A stretch of 64,000 bases of DNA from Streptomyces sp. NBC_00239. GTDB taxonomy: Bacteria > Actinomycetota > Actinomycetes > Streptomycetales > Streptomycetaceae. The notes beneath the pieces were generated by a model, which ran no database searches, was not told the origin of the DNA, and saw nothing but the letters and a program-made list of their open reading frames with translations. This document shows positions 26,866-35,914 of this stretch, one piece after another. Position 1 is the stretch's first letter, and the number at the start of each line of letters is the position of its first letter. A program made the translations under genes and the position numbers. The DNA is taken from positions 1-64,000 of the forward strand of contig NZ_CP108095.1 of assembly GCF_036194065.1 (NCBI RefSeq), written 5' to 3'.

Positions 26866-27078
26866 GGCGGCTCTCCTCGCCTCGTCGTTTCGTCGTCCGC
26901 TCGGACCTTCATCCTGCGCGGAGGTGATCTTGGCCGGAAAGGGGCGACCGGGACAGCTGTGCGTACGATCCGGCCTCGGCGGAGCGGGGGCCGGTCGATC
27001 GGGTCGCGGCGGCGCGCGGTCCGGTCGATCCGGTCGGTCCGGTCGTCGCGGGGCAGGGTCCGGTGGCGGGCGGCGGGC

Positions 27079-27139
27079 GGCAGGCGGCAGGCGGCAGGCG
27101 GCAGGCGGCAGGCGGCAGGCGGCAGGCGGCAGGCGGCAG
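27079..27139. repeat. 7-bp tandem repeat, about nine copies
   Basis: GGCAGGC is repeated with an exact period of seven bases about nine times. It lies between the DUF1272 gene and the Nudix gene. Such short tracts change length by slippage. Confidence 0.85.
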
Positions 27140-27263
27140 CGCGAGGATGCCGGTATGACGATCATCATCAAAGGGGCCAACACCCCGCTTCCCGGGGCCC
27201 GTTCCGTATCGCCGTGAGCCGGGAGGCCCGGCCGGAGGCCCCCCTGGTGCCCGTCTGTCGACG

Positions 27264-27305
27264 GTCACGTAATTCCCCAGGGCAAACGTCACGTAATTCC
27301 CCAGG
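27264..27305. promoter_or_regulatory. 18-bp direct repeat pair before the Nudix gene
   Basis: GTCACGTAATTCCCCAGG occurs at 27264-27281 and again at 27288-27305, a period of 24 bases. The pair is 60-100 bases before the Nudix start, a reasonable place for an operator. No known regulator is matched. Confidence 0.5.
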
Positions 27306-27367
27306 TCCTGGTTCGCGCCGCGCCTGGGTAGAGTGCCTCGCACTGTCAGCTTCGGCGGGGAGGAATC

Positions 27368-27820
27368 ATGGAAGCTCGGGTGCAGACCCGCGTCTCGGCT
27401 TACGCAATCGCGGTGGAGGAAGACCGGCTACTACTCACTCGCTTGTCGGAGGCTTCCCCGATCTTCGATCCCGGTCTGTGGCATCTGCCTGGTGGAGGGA
27501 TCGATCACGGCGAGCAACCGGTCGAGGCGTTGGCGCGTGAGCTTCGCGAAGAGACAGGACTTAAGCTCGTCGCTGCCCGGTTGGTCGACGCGCGGACATA
27601 CGCGGTCCAGCGCCACGGCGTGAGATGGCATCTGACGGCGCTGTTCTACGCCGTTGATCTCAAGGCCCATGCGCCCGCAGTGGTCGAGATCGACGGCTCC
27701 ACCGATGCAGCGGACTGGATCCCGCTGGCTGAGTTGCGGGATTCGATGCTCTCACCGGCTGCCAGCGACGCCCTTCGGATGCTCCGCAGTGGGGCGCCCC
27801 GCCCCGGAGACTGCGTATGA
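27368..27820 (+). CDS. Nudix hydrolase, 150 aa
   Basis: Complete Nudix box, G43-x5-E49-x7-REL-x-EE-x-GL (residues 43-65), with both metal-binding glutamates. The N-terminal strand RVSAYAIAVEEDRLLLTRLS and the usual LWHLPGG lead-in precede it. The family hydrolyses nucleoside diphosphates linked to another group; the substrate cannot be told. Intact, single gene, directly followed by a degenerate IS21 element. Confidence 0.85.
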   Translation: MEARVQTRVSAYAIAVEEDRLLLTRLSEASPIFDPGLWHLPGGGIDHGEQPVEALARELREETGLKLVAARLVDARTYAVQRHGVRWHLTALFYAVDLKAHAPAVVEIDGSTDAADWIPLAELRDSMLSPAASDALRMLRSGAPRPGDCV

Positions 27821-27866
27821 CAGTCCAGGTCGGGCGCCCACCGCCTCATCTCTGCTTGCTGGGGGC

Positions 27867-28420
27867 CTAGCTGGCAAGCAGCTGCTTGTCGGTGGGGCTC
27901 TTGGGACGTTTGTTCGGCCGGCAGCTGGGGCCGTTCATGATGACCTGGTGGCTGGTGATGATCAGGGACCGCCCTGGCGCTCGCTGACCAGTTCGTAGAG
28001 GTCGTCGGCCTGAGCTGCGGTGAGCTGGCGCATCGCGAAGTCGTCGAGGATGAGGACGTTGGGGCAGATCAGCCCGCGGATGCGCTTCTCCCAGGTGCGG
28101 TCCGCGTGGCCGCCGGCCAGGTCCGCCAAGATGCGGCTGGTCTTGGTGAAGCGGACGTTGGCGCCCTGGCGGACAGCCAGATGCCCGAGGGCCTGGGCGA
28201 TGTGTGTCTTTCCGACCCCGACCGGACCGAACAGAATTACGGACTCGCCGGCATGGAGCCAGCGCAGGGCGGCCAGGTCGCGGATCTGGGCTGCGGGTAG
28301 CTTCGAGGAGGCTGCGAAGTCGAACTCCTCCAGGGTGACCTGCTGCTCGAACTTCGCTCTCTGCAGTCGCCGTTGGAGGGCGACGGTCTCGCGGTGGCGG
28401 TGGCGAACAGCTGCTGGGGT
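27867..28420 (-). pseudogene. istB: IstB-like ATPase, frameshift and deletion
   Basis: In one frame: RRLQRAKFEQQVTLEEFDFA, the Walker A GPVGVGKT, and Walker B VLILDDFAMRQL, ending at a stop after VSERQG. Coding resumes in another frame at GRSLIITSHQVIMNGPS, RPNKRPK. Between SLIIT and SHQV the usual block (SNRAP, FPNPVVAESLLDRL) is missing, about 28 residues. The N-terminal recognition region is also unclear. Inactive. Confidence 0.75.
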
Positions 28421-29938
28421 CCGTGGAGGAAGGCTGCGGCCCCGGCATCGCCCGTCTCCGGCTCCGGGTCGGTCTCGGTGCCGGCCACCAAGATGCCTTT
28501 GATGGTGCGGTAGGACGGGTCGCCGACCGTGACCGCCTTCGCGCAGGCCGCCTCCAGCCTGCCGTCGCCGTACTTCTTCCGCAGTCCGATGACCCCCTGG
28601 GCGGCGCGGATTCGGTAGATCGCGTTGACCTCCAGCAGTTGGCCGATCACCATGCCGCAGGCCTCACCGACCTCGGCGGCCTGGGTGCGGCACCAGACCG
28701 GCGTGCGCATCTGGAAGGCGATCTTCTCGGGCGGGTGGTCGCTCTCGTCGGTGCGATTTCCTTGTTCGAGGGCAGCGTGGGTCTTGACCAGTTCGTCGTC
28801 GTGGAAGACCTGGACCATGGTGGCGGTGGAGCGGACGTCGACGCGCCGGCCGATTGGCTTCCAGGGCACCGAGTAGAGGGTGTGGCCGACCTTGATGTGG
28901 ATGTCCGGGCCGACCGTCGCAGTGGACCAGCGGGCCAGGACGAACGGTGTGTCCGGCAACGGCAGAAGGGCCTGGGCCTCGACGGCCTTGAACACCGACG
29001 CGAGCTGGCCCCGCCCAGTGGCCGGCACTGGCGTCGGCCAGCGACGTTCTGGGCCCAGGTGACGGCCTCGGCCTGCATGTGCTCGATGGAGGTGAACTGG
29101 CGCCCGCTCCAGAACGAGTCACGGATGTAGGGCATGGGCCGCTCGACCCGCGGCTTGTCCTTCGGGTGCAGGGCTCTCGCTGGGTCCACCAAAGCACCGT
29201 AATAGGTGGCGAGTTCGGCATACGCTCTGTTGATCTTCGGGTCGTAGAGATCGGGCTTGTCCACTCCCGTGCGCAGGTTGTCGGGCACCAAGCGGCGCGG
29301 GACGCCGCCGAAGAACCGGAAGGCTTCGACGTGGGCCTCGGTCCAGGCATGCTGGTTCATGTGCAGCACCGGGCGGACGAACACGTGCCGCGAGCACGGC
29401 AGCACCATCACGAACGCCCAGACCCGGTGCCGCTTGCCGGTGCGCGGGTTCGTCCACTGCCCCATGAACCCGTAGTCGATCTGGGCCTCCGAGCCCGGCT
29501 CGACGTCGTCCCGCAGCACGGTGACCCACGACCTGGCCGCCTCGTCCGGCAGCGAGGCGTGCACCCAACGGCGCAAGGACGAGACCGACGCCTTCAACTT
29601 GTGCTCATCGCGCAGACGTTGGTGGATGGTGGTGACGGTGACCGTTCCCAGCAGGCCCTTGATGTAGTCGCGGTGCCGGTCCAGCTCCGGCCAGGTCAGC
29701 TGGTTCAGCCGCCGATCCGCGAGTTCCGGGAACCAGCTCTTGATCAGCTTGGCCAGTCCACCTCGCTCATCGGCGGCCCGCCCGGGGTGATCCCGGCCGC
29801 CTCCGCCAGCGCCAGGTACTTCTTGACCGTCTTGCGGTCCACGCCCAACGAGGCGCCGAGCTGGCTCTTCGAGCGGCCCGCGTACCAGTGGACGTAGATC
29901 TCGATGATGTCGACCACGGTGAACGTTCTCCTTGTCAT
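28400..29938 (-). pseudogene. istA: IstA-like transposase, two frameshifts
   Basis: N-terminal helix-turn-helix MTRRTFTVVDIIEIYVHWY and LGASLGVDRKTVKKYLALAE, then a shift near 29745. The catalytic core follows (Asp in EAQIDYGFMGQW, Asp in LVPDNLRTGV, Glu in KDKPRVERPM), and after a second shift near 29020 the C-terminal part (VGHTLYSVPWKPIGRRVDVR). All DDE residues remain but the frame is broken twice. Confidence 0.8.
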
Positions 29939-30161
29939 CCGGTGTGCCCGTCGACCTCTCGGTCCGTAGATCGAGGGACACGTGCGACTCCGCGATGTCC
30001 ACGACCCTCAACCCGAACTCCGCCATGCCCATGCGGAATCAGGAGAAGTCGGGCTGAGACATAGCCTGACGCTCAAACCACCTGAACCGGGGAAAACGTA
30101 CCCATCACCGGCAGTGATCCCTGGTCTCAGCCGAGCTGCCGAAGAAGAGTCACGCCACCCC

Positions 30162-30186
30162 CTAGATGATCGATTCCAAGGGATCG
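30162..30186. repeat. Solo IS982 end
   Basis: These 25 bases, core GATGATCGATTCCAAGGGAT, are identical and in the same orientation to 30979-31003, the left end of the IS982 element. No transposase follows. The two ends bracket the membrane-protein gene at 30239-30730. Confidence 0.8.
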
Positions 30187-30238
30187 CGTCGTCGCGGGCG
30201 TTAGTCTGCTTCGGCAGGCGGGCAGGGATGCTTCGTGT

Positions 30239-30730
30239 TCAAGGACGCGATCTGCCTGACCCGTGAGCCGTACTAGCCCGCGTGGGGAGCCCGAGGTCAG
30301 CCTTGAACAGGTCGACGATCTCTAGCCGGCGGCGATCGACCGCATCGACCTCCGCCTTGGGTACACCGCTCCCAGTAGCGATCCGCTCGTGCACTTTCAT
30401 CACGGTGTCAACGAGATCCCGGGCCGGTTCTGCCACTTCCGGCCCGGAGAGGATCTCTAGCTCGGCTGTTGCGGCAAGCAGGTGCGCGTCCTCGGTGCGG
30501 GTCCTCTGGCCTGAGATGGCTTGGGCGTAGCTCGCGCTGATGGATCGCAGGTACTCGGCGTACACGGCTCGCTTCGCACTGCCGAGTACGTCCTCGCGCT
30601 GCCACCTCTGGCTGTTGAGTACGTCCTCGCGCTGCCACCTGTGGCTGCGTTTTGCCTGCGCCTGCTGGGCAACCACGCCGATTAGCACTCCGAGCAAGGT
30701 ACCGATGACACCTACGACCACGGAGCCCAT
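30239..30730 (-). CDS. Single-pass membrane protein with internal 11-residue duplication
   Basis: 163 aa from the ATG at 30728-30730. Residues 1-20 are a membrane anchor (MGSVVVGVIGTLLGVLIGVV). Just after it RWQREDVLN-SQ-RWQREDVLG is a tandem duplication of 11 residues caused by a 33-bp direct repeat at about 30584-30649. The rest is helical and cytoplasmic, including a segment ATAELEILSGPEVAEPARDL common in actinomycete proteins of this architecture. Function unknown. A start further upstream is open but unlikely. Confidence 0.7.
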   Translation of the reverse strand: MGSVVVGVIGTLLGVLIGVVAQQAQAKRSHRWQREDVLNSQRWQREDVLGSAKRAVYAEYLRSISASYAQAISGQRTRTEDAHLLAATAELEILSGPEVAEPARDLVDTVMKVHERIATGSGVPKAEVDAVDRRRLEIVDLFKADLGLPTRASTAHGSGRSRP

Positions 30731-30815
30731 TTGTAGTCCCTCGCGCGCTGTCGGTCGACGGCAGTTGCCGCCCTGGTTTGCGGCCGGTCCCAAGCAGGGA
30801 TCATAGGTGGACCGC

Positions 30816-30932
30816 TCAGGCTGCGGCAGGATTTGCTTCGTCCTCGGTCTCGCGTGTCCGGGCAGCACCGCGGGCGCGGACGGCGTCCATGTATTCGGGC
30901 AGGTCACGCGAGCTTTCGGTCTTGGTCGTTGC
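30816..30932 (-). pseudogene. Possible C-terminal gene remnant
   Basis: The minus strand reads TKTESSRDLPEYMDAVRARG and ends DEANPAAA with good codon use, cut on the right by the hairpin and IS982 end. Family unknown. Confidence 0.3.
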
Positions 30933-30964
30933 GGTGTCCCGCAGCCGGAAGGCTGCGGGACACC
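30933..30964. terminator. Strong hairpin, 14-bp stem
   Basis: GGTGTCCCGCAGCC pairs perfectly with GGCTGCGGGACACC across a GGAA loop. It sits 17 bases before the IS982 element and could block transcription entering or leaving it. No U-tract follows, as is common in actinomycetes. Confidence 0.6.
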
Positions 30965-30981
30965 GTGTCGATCGCAAGCTA

Positions 30982-31974
30982 GATGATCGATTCCAAGGGA
31001 TCGTCTGCGCGCATGGGGCGAGGGCGTCCAACGTCAGTGTGTGAAGACAGAGTTGGACACCCTCGCGACCGCACTCTATGTGAAGTCCGACGACCTGCTG
31101 AAGGCGTCTCCGCATCTCGCGCCATGGCGGCCAGCCGTGGGGATCGCCCCGCAGCTCACCGACGCCGAACTGGTGACACTGGCGATGATGCAGGCCATGC
31201 TCGGCTTCACCTCCGAGGCCAGGTGGCTTCGCCATGCCCGTTCCCACCTGGGGCATCTCTTCCCATATCTGCCGCAGCAGCCCGGCTACAACAAGCGTCT
31301 GCGCAAGGGCGCCGGACTGCTTCGGCGCGTCACCCGGCTGCTCGCCACCGACACCTTCGTGTGGAGCGACGACGTGTGGATCGTGGACTCCACGCCGGTG
31401 GAATGCGGCCGCTCACGCGAGACCGTCAAACGCTCCGACCTGGCCGGATGGGCCGAGTACGGGTACTGCGCCAGTCACAGCCGCTTCTTCTGGGGCCTGC
31501 GGCTGCATCTCGTGTGCACGCTCCAGGGCCTGCCCGTCGCCTTCGCCCTGACCGGGGCCAAGGCCGACGAGCGCGAGACCCTGCTGGACCTCCTCGCCGC
31601 CGAACCCGGCCTCGTCGCCGCACGTCCTGCCCAGACACTGATCGGCGACAAGAACTACTTCGGCCGGGACTTCGAACACGAGCTGGCCGAGCAGCACATC
31701 CGGCTACTGCGGCCGGCCCGCAAGGGCGAGCCGGAACGACCCGGCGCGCCACTGTTCAAGCCGTTACGGCAGATCATCGAGTCGGTCAACGAGACCTTCA
31801 AAGGTCAACTCGATCTCGAACAACACCGAGGACGCACACCAGGCGGTGTCGTCGCCCGCGTCATGCAGCGCATCCTCGCGCTGACCGCCGCGATCTGGCA
31901 CAACGACCAGACCGGACAGCCCGTCCTGCGCTCACTTACCGCCTATGACCACTGATCCCTTGGGATCGATCACC
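30982..31974 (+). mobile_element. IS982-family insertion sequence, complete
   Basis: 21-bp inverted ends agree at 19 positions (GATGATCGAT/CCAAGGGATC at the left, the same with G and C changes at the right). One transposase gene fills the element. A matching target duplication was not seen. Confidence 0.85.
31041..31955 (+). CDS. IS982-family transposase
   Basis: 304 aa, uninterrupted. Starts at a GTG (MKTELDTLATALYVKSDDLL). The N-terminal domain runs to about residue 100. The DDE residues are Asp in WIVDSTPVECGRS, Asp in LIGDKNYFGRDFE and Glu in IIESVNETFKGQLDLE, followed by the typical RILALTAAIWHN end. It should be active. A deleted relative is encoded at 32993-33472. Confidence 0.9.
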   Translation: MKTELDTLATALYVKSDDLLKASPHLAPWRPAVGIAPQLTDAELVTLAMMQAMLGFTSEARWLRHARSHLGHLFPYLPQQPGYNKRLRKGAGLLRRVTRLLATDTFVWSDDVWIVDSTPVECGRSRETVKRSDLAGWAEYGYCASHSRFFWGLRLHLVCTLQGLPVAFALTGAKADERETLLDLLAAEPGLVAARPAQTLIGDKNYFGRDFEHELAEQHIRLLRPARKGEPERPGAPLFKPLRQIIESVNETFKGQLDLEQHRGRTPGGVVARVMQRILALTAAIWHNDQTGQPVLRSLTAYDH

Positions 31975-31992
31975 CAGGCCGTGCTATTTTTG

Positions 31993-32006
31993 TGAGCAAG
32001 CGTTCA
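31993..32006. promoter_or_regulatory. Likely TetR operator
   Basis: TGAGCAAGCGTTCA is an imperfect palindrome of the TGAnC....GnTCA type, just before the TetR gene. Autorepression by that protein is the simplest reading. Confidence 0.5.
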
Positions 32007-32021
32007 ACTATGGGGGTCGGG

Positions 32022-32633
32022 ATGGGGCGCAGGCAGCTCTGGGACCAGGACGAGGTGCTGGCCTCGGCCATGCGGCTCTTCCGCCACAGGGGGTACCTCG
32101 GCGCCTCGCTGCGGGACATCGAGGAGGCCACCGGACTGCACCCGGGGAGCCTGTACCGGACCTTCCAGAGCAAGGACGGCCTGTTCCGCGCCGCCCTGGA
32201 TGCCTACAACGAGCGGGTGGTGCAGGGCCGGGTCCGGGTCCACCTGATGGAGCCGGCGGACCCCCTGGCCGGCATTCGCTCGTTCTTCACCTCGACGATC
32301 GAGACCGGCGCCGAGCCCGACCCGGGCTGCCTGCTCACCAACACCGCCGTCGAGTCCTTCACCCTCCCCCAGGCCGCCGCCGGCGTGCACCACGGCCTGG
32401 CAGTGATCGAAGGCGGCTTCGCCGACGCGCTGGCCCGCGCCCGGCACCGCGGCGACACGCCGCCGGACCTCGATGTCGGGACCACGGCCGCCCACCTGCT
32501 CGCGCTCTACCAGGGCCTGCTGGTGCTCGTCCGGGCCGGCCTGCCCCGCACCACACTGCACAGCGTCACCGACGGCGCGATGGCGTCGATCGGCTCCCTG
32601 AGGACTCCACGAAAGCAGGACGACCATGAGTGA
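32022..32633 (+). CDS. TetR/AcrR-family regulator
   Basis: About 203 aa. The N-terminal helix-turn-helix is clear: VLASAMRLFRHRGYLGASLR, DIEEATGLHPGSLYRTFQSK, DGLFRAALDAY. The ligand-binding part follows, with TetR_C-like CLLTNTAVESF. The ATG at 32022 has GGGGGTCGGG in front; ATG 32010 and GTG 31992 are alternatives, but the latter would overlap the operator. It overlaps the SnoaL gene by eight bases, so the pair is one operon, and the regulator likely controls it. Confidence 0.85.
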   Translation: MGRRQLWDQDEVLASAMRLFRHRGYLGASLRDIEEATGLHPGSLYRTFQSKDGLFRAALDAYNERVVQGRVRVHLMEPADPLAGIRSFFTSTIETGAEPDPGCLLTNTAVESFTLPQAAAGVHHGLAVIEGGFADALARARHRGDTPPDLDVGTTAAHLLALYQGLLVLVRAGLPRTTLHSVTDGAMASIGSLRTPRKQDDHE

Positions 32634-32976
32634 CACCCAGCGGCTTTGGAACGACTACGCCGCCTGCTGGTCGGCCGACCCCGCCGACCGGCTTGCCGCC
32701 CTCGGCGCGGTCGCGGTGGACGAGGTCACCTACCGCGACCCCGGGACTGAGGTCGCCAGCCTGACCGAACTCGCCGCCTACATGGCCGGCTTCGCCGAAG
32801 CCTTCCCCGGCCACCGGTTCCGCATTGACGAGGTGCTGGAGCACCACGACCGCTCCCTCGCCCGCTGGACCCAGCTCGGCGGGCAGGGCGAGACTGCGTC
32901 GACCGGCATCAGCACCGCCCGCCACCACGAGGACGGGCGCCTCGCCGACATCACCGGCTTCTTCCTCCCGGCCTAG
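32626..32976 (+). CDS. SnoaL-like/NTF2-fold protein, 116 aa
   Basis: MSDTQRLWNDYAACWSADPA, VTYRDPGTEVASLTELAAYM, HRFRIDEVLEHHDRSLARW and LADITGFFLP follow the SnoaL-like polyketide cyclase/ketosteroid isomerase fold. Members act as cyclases, isomerases or detoxifying proteins; which applies is unknown. It is co-transcribed with TetR. Its stop TAG is the first base group of the IS982 derivative, which inserted exactly at the gene's end. Confidence 0.8.
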   Translation: MSDTQRLWNDYAACWSADPADRLAALGAVAVDEVTYRDPGTEVASLTELAAYMAGFAEAFPGHRFRIDEVLEHHDRSLARWTQLGGQGETASTGISTARHHEDGRLADITGFFLPA

Positions 32977-33533
32977 ACGATTGATTTCGAGGTCAGTTTT
33001 CGTAGGCGGCGAGTGATCGCAGGGCCAGCTGGCCGGTCTTGTGGTTGTGCCAGATCGCTACGGTCAGCGCGAGGATGCGTTGCAGGATCCGGACGGTCAC
33101 GCCGGTCGGGGTGCGTCCGCCGTGGCGTTCGAGGTCGAGCTGGCTCTTGAGTGTCTGGTTCACGGACTCGATCAGCTGCCGGAGCCGCTTGAACAGGTGC
33201 GATCCGGCCCGCAGGGCCTCGCCCTTGCGGGCCGGCCGCAGGAGCCGGATACCGGTGGCCGCCAGCTCGTGTTCGAACGCGCGGCCGTAGTAGTTCATGT
33301 CGGCGAGCAGGATCTGGCCCGGCCGCTGTCGGGTCAGGTCCGGTTCGGCCGCGAGCAAATCGAGCAGCACCTCGCGCTCGACGGGCTTGGCACCGGTGAG
33401 TGCGAAGCCTTCAGCAGGATCGTTGACGCGCACGTAGAGCGCAGTCGCGAGGGTGTCCATCTCGGCCGTCACAAGCTGAGCTTGGACACCCTCATGCTGT
33501 CTCCGAAGCTACCCCTTGGAATCAATCATTTAG
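32974..33533 (-). mobile_element. IS982-family deletion derivative
   Basis: About 560 bases with inverted ends related to those of the full element (GATTGATTTCGAGG at left; GATTGATTCCAAGG read inward from the right). It carries a shortened transposase frame, so it can only move in trans if at all. Confidence 0.75.
32993..33472 (-). pseudogene. IS982 transposase with internal deletion
   Basis: 159 aa. MDTLATALYVRVND is joined directly to PAEGFALTGAKPVEREVLLD; compared with the intact transposase about 140 residues in the middle, including the first catalytic Asp, are missing, in frame. The second Asp (LLADMNYYGRAF) and Glu (LIESVNQTLKSQLDLE) remain. Confidence 0.8.
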
Positions 33534-33559
33534 CCCCGGCGGCCCTGTTGCTCTGGGCG

Positions 33560-33979
33560 TCAGCCGCCTGTCCGGTCGGTCGCGCGGGCTCCGCTCTGCT
33601 CTTCTCGGTGGCTGGTCCGGATATCCAGTCCCAGCTCTGCCAGTGCGCCAATGACGACCGTGGCGGGATCTCCGAGAGGCGTCAGGTCGAACCACACCCC
33701 CGATCCCGGTAGTCCGCGAACCGCTCGTGCAGCGCGCCTTCGTAGTCCCCCTCCACATCCAGGAGCGGAAGGAGCCTGGCGTGGTGGCTGGTCTGGAGCT
33801 GCGCCATCCGGGATTGACGGTGCCGGTGGCCGCCCGATCTTCGTCTGCGGAGAGTCCTCCACGCCGACGAGGTACGTCCGCACCGTCCGGCGGACCGGGC
33901 CCCGGGGTGCTGGCACCGCTGGCTCGTCGGGGGCCGGGAGCGCCTCGTCGCCCTCCACGTCCTCGGGCTTCCGATACAT
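33560..33979 (-). pseudogene. GIY-YIG-like protein, two compensating frameshifts
   Basis: Start MYRKPEDVEGDEALPAPDE, then RTVRTYLVGVEDSPQTKIGR; the middle lies in another frame (MAQLQTSHHARLLPLLDVEG, DYEGALHERFADYRDRG) and the end returns to the first (VWFDLTPLGDPATVVIGALA). Rejoined, this is a GIY-YIG/T5orf172-type protein (Y-L-V-G, K-I-G-R, RF-x-x-Y-R-x-x-G-x-WF). Its ATG overlaps the stop of the GntR remnant (TGATG), so the two were once coupled. Confidence 0.6.
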
Positions 33980-34165
33980 CACGAGGGCTGTGCTCCGCCC
34001 TGGATGGTCAGGGTCTTGCTGATGGGCGTGCCGTCGGCCCGGAACGTGGTCCGGACGATGTGCATGATGAGGACGGCGCCCTAGTATCCCAGGGCTTCCA
34101 ACTCGGCTTCCGTGGCGAGCCGCGAGGTGACCTCCATCTCCTCCCATGCGGCTTCGCTCGGTCGG
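33979..34165 (-). pseudogene. GntR regulator UTRA-domain remnant, in-frame TAG
   Basis: AAWEEMEVTSRLATEAELEA leads to LGY, a TAG at 34081-34083, then in the same frame GAVLIMHIVRTTFRADGTPI and SKTLTIQGGAQPS. This is the ligand-binding end of a GntR/HutC-type regulator; the DNA-binding half is missing. Confidence 0.55.
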
Positions 34166-34294
34166 GGTTGCAAGTGGTCACGGCGTGAGTGGTCGGTCGG
34201 GTTCTTCATGGCCCGACCCTATGGGTGCTCGCAGTCAGGTGGCAGGCCGTGCCCCGCGGCCGGGGCGCAGGGGGGTCGGGTGTTTTGGTGACGG

Positions 34295-34872
34295 CTACGG
34301 CAGCCGGCGGCCGCCGAAACGGACCTCGCGGGCGGCTATCCACTCCCTGCGCAGGTAGGCGCGGGCGGAGTCCCGCTCGGCGTCCCGGTCTCCGTCGGTG
34401 CGGGACTGCGGGGCCGTGAGGTCTTCCCTTCCCCGTGGATGCGGTCGTGGGCGACCAGGCGCTCCGCGAGCATGGCCGCGTCGGTGCGCAGCTCCGCTGC
34501 GGAGTTCACCGGTTCGGGGACGTCGTCGTACGGTTCCTCGCCCGGCAGATACGGGCCCGGTGTGCAGGAGAGGGCCAGGGCGTCCAGGACGGCGCCAGCC
34601 TCCAGCAGATCGTCGTGGGCCTCCATGGCGAGGAGGTTCGCCTCGGAGAGGACGGCGTCCCGTCCATGGGCGAATCGTCCAGTCAGGGCCTCGCGGTCGG
34701 ACTGGTAGCCGGCCAGCAGGGAGGAAATGAACCGGATGTCCGGCATTTGTTTGCCGTACGCGTCCATGGCGGCCTGGGAGGCGCTCCAGGTCGGTAAGCC
34801 GTTGGTGTCGTATCCGGGCGCGTGCACGCAGGAGACCTCTCGGGGAGTGCCGGGTTGCCGGGTCGTATCCAC
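34295..34872 (-). pseudogene. Hypothetical protein with C-terminal frameshift
   Basis: Coding is good from GYDTNGLPTWSASQAAMDAY through LLAMEAHDDLLEAGAVLDAL to LVAHDRIHGEG, then shifts near 34430 to a frame ending SARAYLRREWIAAREVRFGG. The start is unclear because an IS remnant abuts it. Family unknown. Confidence 0.5.
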
Positions 34873-34894
34873 GGGTGGCTACCGGCGGGCTCTC

Positions 34895-35090
34895 CGAGTA
34901 GCGGCTCGTTGAAGCGAGAGGTGACGCGATGGCCTTGTCCCAGCAGACCGATCCGGTTCTCGACCACGTGTCCGGCCTTGTATTTCTCGCGGTCGAAGCC
35001 GGGTGGCCGACCGCCTGCGCTGCCGCGACGACGACGGTGTCCGGCCTGGTCCCGCTTCTCCGAGATGGTGTGCGGGTTGTTCCGCACCCG
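34895..35090 (-). pseudogene. IS5-family transposase C-terminal remnant (copy 1)
   Basis: HTISEKRDQAGHRRRRGSAG, RPPGFDREKYKAGHVVENRI: the end of an IS5-type transposase with the catalytic Glu in HVVENRIG. About 65 residues survive. A second remnant of the same gene lies inverted at 38116-38358. Confidence 0.75.
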
Positions 35091-35123
35091 CTCGGCAGGA
35101 GCCACTCCCTGGGTGTTCGGAGC

Positions 35124-35825
35124 TCACCAACTGCCCTGGAGGAGCAGCAAGAGCCCCGGCGCGGGGTTCGCCACGGTGGTTGCATTGGCCACCACGACCC
35201 CCAGCGCACCCAGGGCCGGGACTGTCGGCAGCAGGCTGTACCACCGCCGACCCCGACGCCAGGCCACCACGGACAGGCCGATGAGAACGGCTGCCAGGAG
35301 CCCGGACAGCACGCCCTTCACCAGGTGCCATCGCACGTACTCGTCGAGCATCACGTGCAGCGCGGGCGAGATCGGGCCGTGTGCGAGCTGGTTCCGGGCC
35401 TGGGCCAGGTCAGCGGTCAGATCGGCGTTGGCGCGGTGGTGCGCCAGACGCGGCAGCAGCGTGCCGAACGGCGACACGAACCCCTGGACGTTCAAGATCA
35501 TCAGTGTCGCGGCCGCGAGCGCGAGCACCGCGAGCGGCAGTCGGAACCGCCGGATCCGGACGGCCAGTGCCACCAGCACCACGAGCAGCGGCAGAGCTAT
35601 CACCGCCCGTACCAGGTGATAGCCGAACTGTTGGTCGATAAGGTGCTGGAGGTCGGCCGGGAAGCCCCGGCCGCCGCCCGAGGACCAGTACGCGGCAAAG
35701 GCGCGCGGGAAGTCGTCGAACGGGCCGGGGAAGAACAGTGGCGGTGCCAGGAAGAACGCGACGGCCAGCAGAAGGGTCATGGCCAGGAGCCCGGCGTTAC
35801 GCCTCCGGGCGTGGGTGGTACTCAA
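35124..35825 (-). CDS. Multi-pass membrane protein, 233 aa
   Basis: TTG start with AGGAG five bases upstream. About five membrane segments: 14-34 (LLAMTLLLAVAFFLAPPLFF), then ALPLLVVLVALAV, PLAVLALAAATLMI, a long loop, VLSGLLAAVLIGLSVVAW and LLPTVPALGALGVVVAN. No transporter signature. It is divergent from the two-component genes and may be their target or accessory, which is inference. The C-terminus LLLLQGSW ends close to an IS remnant but looks complete. Confidence 0.75.
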   Translation of the reverse strand: MSTTHARRRNAGLLAMTLLLAVAFFLAPPLFFPGPFDDFPRAFAAYWSSGGGRGFPADLQHLIDQQFGYHLVRAVIALPLLVVLVALAVRIRRFRLPLAVLALAAATLMILNVQGFVSPFGTLLPRLAHHRANADLTADLAQARNQLAHGPISPALHVMLDEYVRWHLVKGVLSGLLAAVLIGLSVVAWRRGRRWYSLLPTVPALGALGVVVANATTVANPAPGLLLLLQGSW

Positions 35826-35890
35826 AGGTGACTCCTCGTCGGATCGGCCGCACATCGCAGGGGGGCGGGCACGGTGCGCCCAAGCTAGGC

Positions 35891-35914
35891 GGCTGTCGGC
35901 AAGCGCCGACAGCC
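35891..35914. promoter_or_regulatory. 10-bp inverted repeat in the divergent promoter region
   Basis: GGCTGTCGGC and GCCGACAGCC flank AAGC, between the membrane-protein gene and the histidine kinase gene. Position suits an operator for the response regulator at 37342. Confidence 0.5.

Larger units (their letters stand above)
27867..29938 (-). mobile_element. Degenerate IS21-family element
   Basis: Contains istA-like and istB-like genes in the usual order, both broken. Exact ends were not identified, so the span covers the gene remnants. The element is flanked by the Nudix gene on one side and by IS982 debris on the other. Confidence 0.8.

Noticed and set aside
27000..27183. Pro/Arg-rich N-terminal extension of the DUF1272 gene
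   Set aside because: It reads through the 7-bp tandem repeat; the ATG at 26865 has its own ribosome binding site and gives the family length.
28423..29897. Plus-strand open frames across the IS21 element
   Set aside because: They are antisense to clear IstA and IstB coding with DDE and Walker motifs.
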